A DNA stretch of 14,974 nucleotides from Lachnospiraceae bacterium UBA1201 (GTDB taxonomy: Bacteria > Bacillota > Clostridia > Lachnospirales > Lachnospiraceae), in assembly GCA_002309675.1 (NCBI GenBank), contig DBXX01000054.1, forward strand, positions 9,164 to 24,137. The letters are read 5' to 3'. Of this stretch, positions 7,809 through 14,911 are shown one piece after another (the first letter of the stretch is position 1; each line of letters starts with the position of its first letter). The notes under the pieces are model-generated. The model made no database searches. It had not been told where the DNA came from and worked only from the letters and a program-made list of their open reading frames with translations. Both the position numbers and the translations under genes were made by a program.

Positions 7809-7823
7809 GAGCCACACAGGCTC
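7809..7823 (-). other. Small hairpin between the reductase and esterase-GH43 genes
   Basis: GAGCC and GGCTC form a 5-bp stem with a 5-nt loop on the minus strand, about 10 nt upstream of the next ribosome binding site. No U-tract follows, so it should not terminate transcription and the two genes can share a message. Confidence 0.35.
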
Positions 7824-7838
7824 TATATTTTCATGATT

Positions 7839-9509
7839 CTATATGATCTTTTTTCCGTGTTCCACCAGCTGGTAATACCGGTATCCGCCGGCGAAATTGT
7901 ATACTTCGTAACCATGTGCGGCCAGGATCCGGTAGGCCAGATAACTGCGCATGCCGCTCTGACACATCACGTAAACGGGAACCGTGCGAGGTATTTCTTC
8001 CAGCCGCTCCCGCAGGTCATCTAACGGGATATTACGGAAACCCTCCACATGTCCGTGTTCGTATTCCTGGTCCATGCGGACATCCAGAAGTGTCCGTTCT
8101 CCCTCCGGCATAGCCAGTAGTTTCGGAAGGTCTTCATAATAAAACTGCTTCAGCGTACCCTCCCGAAGGTTTTCGAGCATGAAACCTGCCATGTTCACCG
8201 GGTCTTTTGCCGAAGAGTACGGCGGCGCGTAGGCCAGATCCAGATCCTTCAGGTCGGAGCCGCTAAGTCCGGCAAACAAAGCCGTGGCGAGCACATCGAT
8301 TCGTTTATCAACGCCGTCGTGTCCCACGATCTGTGCGCCCAAAAGTTTTCCGGTCGCATGATCCGTGAGCACCTTTATCGTCATCATACTCGCTCCCGGA
8401 TAATAGGAAGCGTGCGATGGAGACGCCAGAAGGATCTTATCCACGGTATAGCCCAGTGAGCCGGCGGTAAATTCGTTGATCCCCGTAGTAGCCACCGTCA
8501 GGTCGAAGATCCGGATCACCGAAGTTCCCAGTGCTCCCTTATAAGCATGCTTTGTCTTCCCGCAGATATGGTCCGCGGCTATGCGGGCCTGTTTGTTCGC
8601 GGGACCCGCCAGTGCCATCAGCGCGTCTTTGCCTGTCACGGCGTTTTTAATCGTGACCGCATCTCCGACCGCATAAATATCCGGATCTGAGGTCTGCATG
8701 TGTGCATTGACCGAAATGCTGTTTTTCGCTCCAAGCGAAAGTCCTGCCTGTACAGCCAGTTCCGTCTCCGGCAGAACTCCGATGGCCAGAATGACCAGAT
8801 CGGACTCCATCCTCTCACCGTCTGCCATGGTCGTGACCAGGCCGGTTTTTTCAGCCGCAACGGTCTCCACCATCACGCCCGTGCGCATATGGACGCCGCG
8901 GCGATGAAGCTCCGAATGGACCAACATGGCCATGTCCTCATCGAGCGGCATGAACATGTGTTTCGCGCCCTGCAAAATGGTGACCTCGATGCCCTTGCGG
9001 ATCAGGTTTTCCGCCATCTCGAGGCCAATGAACCCTCCGCCTGCGATCACCGCTTTCTGCGGTGCATGATCCTCGATATACTTACGTATGGCGAGCGTAT
9101 CTTCGACGCTGCGCACCGTAAACACACCGGGTGCCTTCGTGTCCGCTCCCTTTGGGATCACGGGTCTGGCTCCGGGGGACAGAATCAATTTATCATAACT
9201 TTCATCATAGATCTCACCGGTCCGAAGGTTTTTTACGGTCACTTTCTTCGTATCCGGATGGATCTTTATTACTTCCGACATTACGCGCGCATCGATGCGA
9301 TACCGGTTCCAAAAGCCCTGCGGCGTCTGGATCGTAAGATCTCCCGAATCTTCGATCGCTCCTCCCACATAATAAGGCAATCCGCAGTTTGCATAAGAAA
9401 CAAACCCCGAACGCTCCAACATCACGATCTGCGCCTCTTCATCCAATCTTCGTATTCTGGCAGCCGCCGTAGCTCCGCCGGCAACTCCTCCTATGATCAC
9501 GACTTTCAT
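7839..9509 (-). CDS. CoA-disulfide reductase / FAD-dependent oxidoreductase with C-terminal rhodanese domain
   Basis: This cytosolic flavoenzyme uses NAD(P)H to reduce CoA disulfide or persulfides and related thiol substrates. The first about 450 residues show FAD-binding GGVAGGATAAAR (7-18), the active-site Cys42 in YANCGLPYY, NAD(P)-binding GGGFIG (157-162) and the second FAD motif YAVGDA (279-284). Tyr427 and Tyr431 (AYAPPYSSAKDP) are typical of the CoADR/NADH-oxidase group. Residues about 460-556 are a rhodanese domain with LLDVR (474-478) and active loop CQSGMRS, Cys516. The 556-residue length matches known CoADR-rhodanese fusions such as that of Bacillus anthracis, which process CoA disulfide and persulfides. 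Start ATG 9507-9509 has AGGTGAGG just upstream. A long leader and a palindrome at the promoter suggest regulation. It probably heads an operon with the next two genes. Confidence 0.93.
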   Translation of the reverse strand: MKVVIIGGVAGGATAAARIRRLDEEAQIVMLERSGFVSYANCGLPYYVGGAIEDSGDLTIQTPQGFWNRYRIDARVMSEVIKIHPDTKKVTVKNLRTGEIYDESYDKLILSPGARPVIPKGADTKAPGVFTVRSVEDTLAIRKYIEDHAPQKAVIAGGGFIGLEMAENLIRKGIEVTILQGAKHMFMPLDEDMAMLVHSELHRRGVHMRTGVMVETVAAEKTGLVTTMADGERMESDLVILAIGVLPETELAVQAGLSLGAKNSISVNAHMQTSDPDIYAVGDAVTIKNAVTGKDALMALAGPANKQARIAADHICGKTKHAYKGALGTSVIRIFDLTVATTGINEFTAGSLGYTVDKILLASPSHASYYPGASMMTIKVLTDHATGKLLGAQIVGHDGVDKRIDVLATALFAGLSGSDLKDLDLAYAPPYSSAKDPVNMAGFMLENLREGTLKQFYYEDLPKLLAMPEGERTLLDVRMDQEYEHGHVEGFRNIPLDDLRERLEEIPRTVPVYVMCQSGMRSYLAYRILAAHGYEVYNFAGGYRYYQLVEHGKKII

Positions 9510-9693
9510 ATATACCTCACCTTCGAAAGGTTCCTCGGGTTCCTCTATCTATTCCCCTGGACAGTCCCGGTCCCCTTTCCATGAAAAATGCGACCCGATA
9601 TCGCTGACGCTACCGAGCCGCATGATCTATCCGGATAAAACAAAACATGAACTTACTCGTTGATATGTTTTCCGACACCTTCCGCTGGTATTG
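9510..9693 (-). other. Long 5' leader of the CoA-disulfide reductase gene
   Basis: About 180 nt separate the predicted start of transcription from the ATG, much longer than other leaders here. It holds an 8-bp direct repeat (GGTTCCTC twice near 9530-9546) and a short GGAC/GTCC stem. Small open frames of 12 and 24 codons begin inside it without a ribosome binding site. I do not recognise a riboswitch or a terminator-antiterminator pair. Together with the promoter this accounts for most of the gene-free stretch 9510-9791. Confidence 0.4.
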
Positions 9694-9702
9694 AGTATAC
9701 CA
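9686..9702. promoter_or_regulatory. Operator-like palindrome over the -10 box
   Basis: TGGTAT and ATACCA are perfect 6-bp inverted copies around a 5-bp spacer, and the repeat covers the whole -10 hexamer. A repressor bound here would block RNA polymerase. The regulator is unknown; a thiol- or redox-sensing repressor is a guess from the gene controlled. Confidence 0.5.
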
Positions 9703-9722
9703 TAGCAGCGTCAGAAAAGCAA
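9694..9722 (-). promoter_or_regulatory. Promoter of the CoA-disulfide reductase operon
   Basis: The -35 box TTGCTT (9717-9722) and -10 box TATACT (9694-9699) are separated by 17 bp on the minus strand. An inverted repeat covers the -10 box. Confidence 0.7.
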
Positions 9723-9791
9723 GCAAAACCGCCTTGTCTTTCGGAATTATTTACAAAGATTTCGCCTGAAAGCTCATCCTTTCTGTTATTT

Positions 9792-10589
9792 TTAACCAAG
9801 GGCTACATCCAAAATCATCATGGTCGTAAAGCCCAGCATAAAGAGAATAGTTCCCACATTTGAATGCTTTCCTTCGGACATTTCCGGAATCAATTCTTCC
9901 ACGACAACGTAGATCATCGCGCCTGCCGCAAAACTCAGCAAATACGGAAGGAACGGAACGACAATTCCGGTGAGCAGGATCGTAAGAAACGCCGCGATCG
10001 GCTCCACGATCCCGGACAGAATACCCTGCATGCAGGCTTTGCTCTTTTTCATTCCGTTTGCTGCGAGCGGCATCGAGATGATGGCGCCCTCCGGGAAGTT
10101 CTGGATCGCGATACCGAGCGACAACGATAACGCTCCCGCCGCGGTAATGCCCGCATTGCCCGTAACAAAACCGGCGTATACGACGCCGACCGCCATGCCC
10201 TCGGGTATGTTGTGAAGCACGACTGCCAGAACGAGCATCGTAGTCTTCTTCAAATGGCTTTCAGGTCCGTCCTTCGTTTCATCCATATGCATGTGCGGAA
10301 TCACGCAGTCCAGCACAAGCAAAAATACCATGCCGAAGCAAAAGCCGACCGCCGCCGGGATAAACGCCAGTTTTCCCATGCCTTCCTGCTCCGCCTGCTC
10401 TAGCGCCGGTATCAGCAAACTCCAGACGCTGGCCGCCACCATGACACCGGCCGCAAATCCTGTGAGCGCCTTCCGGACGCCCTCATTCAGTTCCTTCTTC
10501 ATGAACAACACGCAAAGCGCGCCGAGCGACGTACCCGCAAACGGGATCAAAAGTCCCTGCACCACCTGCCATATCATCTTACTGTCCAT
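9792..10589 (-). CDS. ZIP-family divalent metal transporter
   Basis: This inner-membrane protein of 265 residues is all hydrophobic segments with short loops, consistent with about eight transmembrane helices. It carries the ZIP family signatures: HNIPEG (126-131) in the fourth helix and QNFPEG (163-168) in the fifth, whose His126, Glu130, Asn164 and Glu167 form the metal site in the family. Further acidic positions are Glu196 (GIVEPIA) and VEELIPE (230-236). A His/Asp-rich loop (HMHMDE, 99-104) lies before the fourth helix, as in many ZIPs. It probably imports zinc, iron or manganese; the metal cannot be fixed from sequence. The start ATG 10587-10589 has AAGAGG only about 4 nt away, slightly short. 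It has its own promoter at 10685-10713. No clear terminator separates it from the CoA-disulfide reductase gene downstream. Confidence 0.95.
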   Translation of the reverse strand: MDSKMIWQVVQGLLIPFAGTSLGALCVLFMKKELNEGVRKALTGFAAGVMVAASVWSLLIPALEQAEQEGMGKLAFIPAAVGFCFGMVFLLVLDCVIPHMHMDETKDGPESHLKKTTMLVLAVVLHNIPEGMAVGVVYAGFVTGNAGITAAGALSLSLGIAIQNFPEGAIISMPLAANGMKKSKACMQGILSGIVEPIAAFLTILLTGIVVPFLPYLLSFAAGAMIYVVVEELIPEMSEGKHSNVGTILFMLGFTTMMILDVALG

Positions 10590-10665
10590 ACTGCCTCTTT
10601 TCTATCGGTTCCGCGTCGAATTCTCTGAACTCAGACGACCGCTTCACAATACGATCGACCGGGCA

Positions 10666-10675
10666 CGTTTAAACG
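10666..10675. promoter_or_regulatory. Perfect 10-bp palindrome at the start of the ZIP transcript
   Basis: CGTTTAAACG is a perfect palindrome about 10 bp past the -10 box of the ZIP promoter, a position suited to a metal-responsive repressor. It is short and does not match a Zur, Fur or MntR consensus that I can recall. Confidence 0.3.
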
Positions 10676-10684
10676 CTTATTTAA

Positions 10685-10713
10685 ATTATAAATCACCTCT
10701 GCCGATAAATCAA
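10685..10713 (-). promoter_or_regulatory. Sigma-70-type promoter of the ZIP transporter gene
   Basis: The -35 box TTGATT (10708-10713) and -10 box TATAAT (10685-10690) are 17 bp apart on the minus strand. The promoter begins just past the terminator of the upstream unit, so the ZIP gene starts a new transcript with a leader of about 90 nt. Confidence 0.82.
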
Positions 10714-10725
10714 ACATTTTTAATC

Positions 10726-10752
10726 AAAAAAGAGCGGCCTCAAAGAGGCCGC
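10726..10752 (-). terminator. Intrinsic terminator after the peroxidase-nitroreductase gene
   Basis: On the minus strand GCGGCCTC and GAGGCCGC form a perfect 8-bp GC-rich stem with a TTT loop, followed at once by TCTTTTTT. It begins 23 nt past the stop codon and is the only textbook intrinsic terminator in the window. It closes the TerD-like / peroxidase-nitroreductase unit. Confidence 0.93.
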
Positions 10753-10775
10753 CCCGGGGATATTAAACCGGGCAG

Positions 10776-11858
10776 TTATTCGGCCCAGTATACATAGTTG
10801 GATTTGCGAGGCGCCGCCGGGCGTTTGCCGCCGTCATCGTATCCGATGATCAGGTTGCCAATACCTTCGTAGTCGCCTTCGATACCGAGATCCTTGAGGA
10901 TCTGCTTTCCCTCTTCGCTGTCAAAAACTTCCTTCGCACGGTGGATCCAGCAGGAAGAAACGCCGAGCGCTTCCGCCGCATTCATGAGGTTCCCCATGAC
11001 CAGACTGCCGTCATAGACATAGGTCGCAACGTTTCGGTCAGCCAGAACTACGATGACCTGCTTAGCGCCATAGAACGGATCCATGGTCGCACCCATAACG
11101 GCTGCATTCATCGCAGACAGACGATCTCTGAGAGTTTCATTTTCCACAACGATCATGATGGGCGCCTGACGCCCCATGCCGGTCGCCGCATAGGTTCCCG
11201 CGCGGACGATCTTCTCGATCACATCCTTCGGCACTCTCTGATCCGTATACTTACGGCTGCTTCTGCGCGTCTCCATGACCTCCAGTGCATCCCGCTTCGT
11301 CAGGTCATCCCCTTTCAGCAGAGATACCACACAGGCCTCGACCTGCTCCATCGGAGCGGTCGGCTCGAAACGAGCCACGATATTGCCCTTGCGGTCCGCA
11401 ATGAATTTCGTGAAATTCCACATGATATTCGGCTTCTTGTCGTATTCGGGATCCGCTTTTCGCAGCATGTCGTCCATGAAATCCGATCCCGGGCATCCTG
11501 TCGGGAAACCCTTAAACGGCTGCTCCTCCTTCAGGAAACGATACAGAGGCAACTGGTTATCTCCATTGACCTCGCTCTTCTTCATCTGCGGAAACGACGT
11601 GTGGTACTTTAACGAGCAGAACTGATGGATCTCCTCATCGGTACCGGGCGCCTGGTTTCCGAACTGGTTGCAGGGGATGTCCAGGATCTCCAGACCCTGA
11701 TCGTGGTATTTCTCATACATGGCCTGCAACGGCTCGTAGTGCGGCGTAAAGCCACAACCGGTCGCCGTATTTAAGATCACAACGACCTTGCCTGCATAGG
11801 CATTCAGGGAAACATCCTCTCCCTTTGCATTCTTCACCGAATAGTCATAAAGCATCAT
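10776..11858 (-). CDS. Glutathione peroxidase-like / nitroreductase fusion
   Basis: One uninterrupted 360-residue frame joins two redox enzymes. Residues 1-180 are a glutathione peroxidase-fold thiol peroxidase with the full tetrad: peroxidatic Cys35 (ATGCGFT; Cys, not selenocysteine), Gln69 (NQFGNQ) and Trp147-Asn148 (MWNF). Cys81 in FCSLKY lies where yeast Gpx3 has its resolving Cys82, so thioredoxin rather than glutathione is the likely reductant. Residues about 188-360 are an FMN-dependent nitroreductase-family domain, with RRSSRKY (198-204), GTYAATGMGRQAP (221-233) and GVSSCWIHRAKEVF (299-312), ending IIGYDDGGKRP. This domain may accept hydride from NAD(P)H; whether it feeds the peroxidase is unknown. 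ATGs at 11858 and 11855 are adjacent; GGAGG at 11866-11870 favours the first. It follows the TerD-like gene by 46 bp with no promoter visible and ends in a strong terminator. Confidence 0.93.
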   Translation of the reverse strand: MMLYDYSVKNAKGEDVSLNAYAGKVVVILNTATGCGFTPHYEPLQAMYEKYHDQGLEILDIPCNQFGNQAPGTDEEIHQFCSLKYHTSFPQMKKSEVNGDNQLPLYRFLKEEQPFKGFPTGCPGSDFMDDMLRKADPEYDKKPNIMWNFTKFIADRKGNIVARFEPTAPMEQVEACVVSLLKGDDLTKRDALEVMETRRSSRKYTDQRVPKDVIEKIVRAGTYAATGMGRQAPIMIVVENETLRDRLSAMNAAVMGATMDPFYGAKQVIVVLADRNVATYVYDGSLVMGNLMNAAEALGVSSCWIHRAKEVFDSEEGKQILKDLGIEGDYEGIGNLIIGYDDGGKRPAAPRKSNYVYWAE

Positions 11859-11904
11859 AAAACCACCTCCAAATCCATTTTATATCTAGATCACGCAGCC
11901 CGCT

Positions 11905-13992
11905 TTATCCGAGAAGCGCAGCGAGCTTCGAGAAATCATAGCTGTGATAGCATTCTTTACCTTCACAGAGCGTGGGGTCGTCGGAAACGACCACATCCGC
12001 CTGTGCAGGGTCATCGACGATCTCGGTCGCGGACCAGGCGAAGAAATCGTATACGGAAAATGCTTCCGTCCGCGTGAAATAATCCGTCAGGAACCAATGA
12101 TTCTGGTCTCCTGCAACCATGGCCTGAATACCGGAAGCGACATTCAGCCAAACGAACGCCCCCTCCTTCATGTCCAGACCGAACATGTGTACGAAGGTCG
12201 TCGCACTGTTGATCGTAAATGAGGATTCCACAGTCTTCGGTTCGAATACCTCGCCGGAATTCGGTTCACTCCGAAGCATGTAGCCTCCGCGGCAGATAAC
12301 TCCGGAAAACGGCACTGCGGAGTATACATTGTCCGAAAAGATCACATAGCGGACATCCGGCCACTGCTCACGGAACTTCGGGATATCGATATCGAAATAC
12401 TCCGAGCCTCCGTCGTAGCCTGAGGTCTGGTCTCCGGAAAATGTAATGGCTTCCGACTGCTGCTCCGCCATGGTCCGCCAGGAAAACTCCACGCACCGGC
12501 CGTCCTCAGTCATGCCCATGCAGGACAGGTCGATGTCGTCGACCTTCTCCCAATAGGTGAACGCACGCAACGTCTTATTCATGTCTACCGGGAACTTCGA
12601 GCCCTTCGGAAGCACGCCGATGCCGACATTGGTCGCATTTTCCGAGAGCGGCCATGCCACTTGCTTCATCTTCGGGTCAATGTACACCTTTCCGAAGCGC
12701 CCCTTCAAGAGCTGCTTAAGCCGCGCGGTCACCTTATCGAGCGCGCATTCGGCCAGACTGCGTGACAGGTAGCTCTTTCGAGCCATCCATTCGTCTTTTG
12801 TTTCGGTATGCGTACTGATCAGGTTATGATTGGTAAAACGGAACACCCTGGGCTTGATCGCGCTGTTGCGCAGCATCAGATCATAAGCGTATAAAAGTTG
12901 GAGCAAAATGACCTGGTTCGTCGCGGTGTCGATCTCCGAAAGGATGCGGTCGATCTCCGCACCGTTCTTACAACGGCTGAGCAGATAATTCAGGCTGCGA
13001 AGCACACTTCCGGAACCCTTTCCGTGGCGCAGTACTTCCAGCGCGGTGATCGCGCCGTTTTTCTTCAGCGCCTCCTCCATGGCGGAGTAAGTCGAATAGT
13101 TCTTATTTCCGCGCATGGCGTTCACGAACGCACGCGCCGAAGAGTTTTTCGGCTTATAGTGCAGATGATGCAGCAGGCCTGCCCAAAGTGCCTTATTCTC
13201 AAAGCATTCGGTGACATTCAGCGTAGGTCCGCCCTGCTCGAATTTGCGATTGAGCATAGCGATGATCCATTTGCGGTCCTGGTTACGCAGATGCAGATTC
13301 GTAAGCGGATTCTTTTTCTTATTTTTTGCCTGAACATAAGGACCGGGATACCAGACATACTGCAGTTCCTCCACCACCTTCAGGATATCCGAAAGGTTCA
13401 GCATGCCTATATACCGCGTCATTCGAAACGCAAGCATCAAACGAATGGCCGTGTTCTTAGATGAAACTTTTTCCGCGTTCAATCCGTACTGGCTGATGGC
13501 CTCTTTCAGGATGTCAAAATCACTATCCGAAAGCGGGCGCGTCTGCTTAAGCATCGCCTCCGCATCCGCCAGCATGATCTTCACGCCTTCCGATTCCGGA
13601 ACCAGGCGAAACTTCCTGGGCTGGATCTTTTCATTGAACGGCGCACGCTCGTACTCTTCTTCGAAGATCGAGTGACCGGGCGTGGAAAAATCGCCGCTTC
13701 CGTAGGTCTTCGCATAGTGAAGCAACTGATCGAAAAAGAGCTCCTTTTCGTTCAGTTTGCGCACCGACTCGGGAAAATAAACATAAAACGAAGGCGGAAC
13801 AAAATCAGGCAGATATTCCTGCGCGGTCTTGACGGCGTCCTGCGTCAGTTTGGTCTTATCGCCGGATACGATCCGGATATTAAACAGTTCTCCCAAGGAA
13901 TAAAGGACCTCATACCAGTTTTCTCCCGTCGAATCATCTGGATAGGTCAATATGTTCTTTCTGAACAAAGCTTCTTTGAATATCGGTTTCAT
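11905..13992 (-). CDS. TerD-like stress protein, large stand-alone form (MXAN_6230/SCO0854-like)
   Basis: The 695-residue product has no signal peptide or membrane segment. The C-terminal third (about 455-620) resembles TerD domains of tellurite-resistance and stress proteins: LPKGSKFP (461-468), DDIDLS (485-490) and SGDQTSGYDGGSEYFDIDI (519-537), where TerD proteins have acidic calcium-binding loops. GYMLRSEPNSGEVFEPKTV (570-588) and the N-terminal FPESVRKLNEKELFFDQLLHY (73-93) resemble what I recall of the MXAN_6230/SCO0854 family, but I see no RING-type cysteine cluster. The middle (about 180-430) is helical and lysine/arginine-rich. Its biochemical function is unknown. The frame stays open 36 bases further upstream to 14028. 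I choose ATG 13992 because GGAGG (13998-14002) lies 5 nt before it, while the ATG at 14028 has no ribosome binding site. No terA/B/C/Z partners are nearby. Confidence 0.75.
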   Translation of the reverse strand: MKPIFKEALFRKNILTYPDDSTGENWYEVLYSLGELFNIRIVSGDKTKLTQDAVKTAQEYLPDFVPPSFYVYFPESVRKLNEKELFFDQLLHYAKTYGSGDFSTPGHSIFEEEYERAPFNEKIQPRKFRLVPESEGVKIMLADAEAMLKQTRPLSDSDFDILKEAISQYGLNAEKVSSKNTAIRLMLAFRMTRYIGMLNLSDILKVVEELQYVWYPGPYVQAKNKKKNPLTNLHLRNQDRKWIIAMLNRKFEQGGPTLNVTECFENKALWAGLLHHLHYKPKNSSARAFVNAMRGNKNYSTYSAMEEALKKNGAITALEVLRHGKGSGSVLRSLNYLLSRCKNGAEIDRILSEIDTATNQVILLQLLYAYDLMLRNSAIKPRVFRFTNHNLISTHTETKDEWMARKSYLSRSLAECALDKVTARLKQLLKGRFGKVYIDPKMKQVAWPLSENATNVGIGVLPKGSKFPVDMNKTLRAFTYWEKVDDIDLSCMGMTEDGRCVEFSWRTMAEQQSEAITFSGDQTSGYDGGSEYFDIDIPKFREQWPDVRYVIFSDNVYSAVPFSGVICRGGYMLRSEPNSGEVFEPKTVESSFTINSATTFVHMFGLDMKEGAFVWLNVASGIQAMVAGDQNHWFLTDYFTRTEAFSVYDFFAWSATEIVDDPAQADVVVSDDPTLCEGKECYHSYDFSKLAALLG

Positions 13993-13997
13993 CCAAA

Positions 13998-14002
13998 CCT
14001 CC
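13998..14002 (-). promoter_or_regulatory. Ribosome binding site that fixes the TerD-like start
   Basis: GGAGG lies 5 nt upstream of ATG 13992. It overlaps the in-frame ATG at 14004, ruling that one out, and lies downstream of the ATG at 14028, which has no such motif. Confidence 0.85.
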
Positions 14003-14010
14003 ATAAACAG

Positions 14011-14075
14011 AAAAAGCGGCGATATCATCGAATTGAACCGGAAAGAGAAGTAAACTCGATTAGCTGCCGCTTTTT
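14011..14075 (-). promoter_or_regulatory. Long-range inverted repeat in the TerD-like leader, attenuator-like
   Basis: AAAAAGCGGC (14066-14075) and GCCGCTTTTT (14011-14020) are perfect 10-bp inverted copies. Inside them a 5-bp ATCGA/TCGAT pair (14056-14060 with 14027-14031) could extend the fold. The 3' arm ends in five U residues 8 nt before the GGAGG, so the fold could stop transcription or hide the ribosome binding site. The large loop makes simple intrinsic termination less certain. Confidence 0.5.
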
Positions 14076-14106
14076 CATACAGACGTATCTGTTTTTTGAT
14101 GTTTAT

Positions 14107-14135
14107 ATTATACTCCGCCGGGCGGAATCTGTCAA
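14107..14135 (-). promoter_or_regulatory. Consensus promoter of the TerD-like gene, with palindromic spacer
   Basis: TTGACA (14130-14135) and TATAAT (14107-14112) match the sigma-70 consensus fully, with a 17-bp spacer. The spacer contains TCCGCC-G-GGCGGA (14114-14126), a perfect 13-bp inverted repeat, which looks like an operator. The -35 box directly abuts the xth stop codon (14136-14138). Predicted transcription starts about 105 nt before the ATG. Confidence 0.9.
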
Positions 14136-14891
14136 CTAGATTTCGATCTCCAGTTCCACCGGACAGTGATCCGAACCATAGATGTCGGTCCGTATCTTCG
14201 CATCGATGATCTTATCCTTCGCATCGTCCGAAACCAGATAATAGTCGATGCGCCATCCTGCGTTGTTTTCCCTGGCGTGGAAACGATAGGACCACCAGGA
14301 ATAGATATCGCGCGCGTCCGGATATTTATACCGGAAACTGTCGGTAAATCCGCTTTCGAGAAGTTTCGTCATCTTCTCCCTCTCCTCATCCGTAAAGCCC
14401 GCATTCTTGCGGTTGGAAGAAGGGTTTTTCAGGTCGATCTCCTTATGCGCCACATTCATGTCTCCGCATACGATCACGGTCTTTTGCGCGGCCAATGCAT
14501 TCAGATAAGCCCTGAAATCATCCTCCCACTCCATGCGGTAATCCAGACGTTTCAGGCCGTCCTGCGAGTTCGGAACGTATACCGTAACATAGTAAAAGTT
14601 TCCCATGTCCAGCGTGATCACACGACCCTCGTGGTCGTGTTCGTCGATCCCTATGCCATAAGTCACCGCCACCGGCTCCTTCTTGGAGAAGACCGCCGTG
14701 CCGGAGTAGCCTTTTTTTTCGGCGGAATACCAATACTGGTGATAACCGGGCGTATCCAGTACGATCTGACCGGGCTGGCACTTCGTCTCTTGCAGCGAGA
14801 ACAGATCCGCGTCCGCTGCCTTAAAGAAATCCATAAAACCTTTATCTGCCGCAGCACGAATGCCGTTGACATTCCATGAAATACACTTCAA
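14136..14891 (-). CDS. xth: Exodeoxyribonuclease III (AP endonuclease)
   Basis: This cytosolic base-excision repair enzyme cuts DNA at abasic sites and removes blocked 3' ends, including those left by oxidative damage. The 251 residues match the ExoIII/ExoA family length. Visible catalytic motifs are SWNVNGIR (5-12, Asn7), LQETK (33-37, metal-binding Glu35), YVPN (105-108, Tyr105), GDMNVAH (143-149, Asp144 and Asn146) and the closing SDHCPV (240-245, Asp241 and His242). The start codon is TTG at 14889-14891: it gives the canonical MKxxSWNVNG N-terminus and has GGAGG (14901-14905) 9 nt upstream, while no ATG fits. It lies 20 nt after the partial gene at the right edge, probably in the same transcript. 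Its stop directly abuts the next promoter. Confidence 0.96.
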   Translation of the reverse strand: MKCISWNVNGIRAAADKGFMDFFKAADADLFSLQETKCQPGQIVLDTPGYHQYWYSAEKKGYSGTAVFSKKEPVAVTYGIGIDEHDHEGRVITLDMGNFYYVTVYVPNSQDGLKRLDYRMEWEDDFRAYLNALAAQKTVIVCGDMNVAHKEIDLKNPSSNRKNAGFTDEEREKMTKLLESGFTDSFRYKYPDARDIYSWWSYRFHARENNAGWRIDYYLVSDDAKDKIIDAKIRTDIYGSDHCPVELEIEI

Positions 14892-14900
14892 AACGCAAGT

Positions 14901-14905
14901 CCTCC
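14901..14905 (-). promoter_or_regulatory. Ribosome binding site that supports the TTG start of xth
   Basis: GGAGG lies 9 nt upstream of the TTG at 14889-14891. Because xth has no ATG near its conserved N-terminus, this site is the main support for a non-ATG start. Confidence 0.8.
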
Positions 14906-14911
14906 GAATCC

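Noticed and set aside
8700..9584. A 294-codon plus-strand frame opposite the CoA-disulfide reductase gene
   Set aside because: It is antisense to a clearly recognised enzyme and its product has no known motif.
9560..9660. Short open frames of 12 and 24 codons in the CoA-disulfide reductase leader
   Set aside because: Neither has a ribosome binding site or a regulatory codon run, so a leader peptide is not supported.
10776..11858. Selenocysteine in the peroxidase domain
   Set aside because: The peroxidatic residue is coded by TGC, an ordinary Cys codon, and no in-frame TGA is present.
13993..14028. A 12-residue longer start for the TerD-like protein at 14028
   Set aside because: No ribosome binding site lies upstream of 14028, and the extension would cover the GGAGG that fits ATG 13992 and part of the leader inverted repeat.
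14079..14097. Plus-strand terminator-like sequence (ACAGA/TCTGT then T6)
   Set aside because: The stem is 5 bp and no plus-strand gene exists to be terminated.
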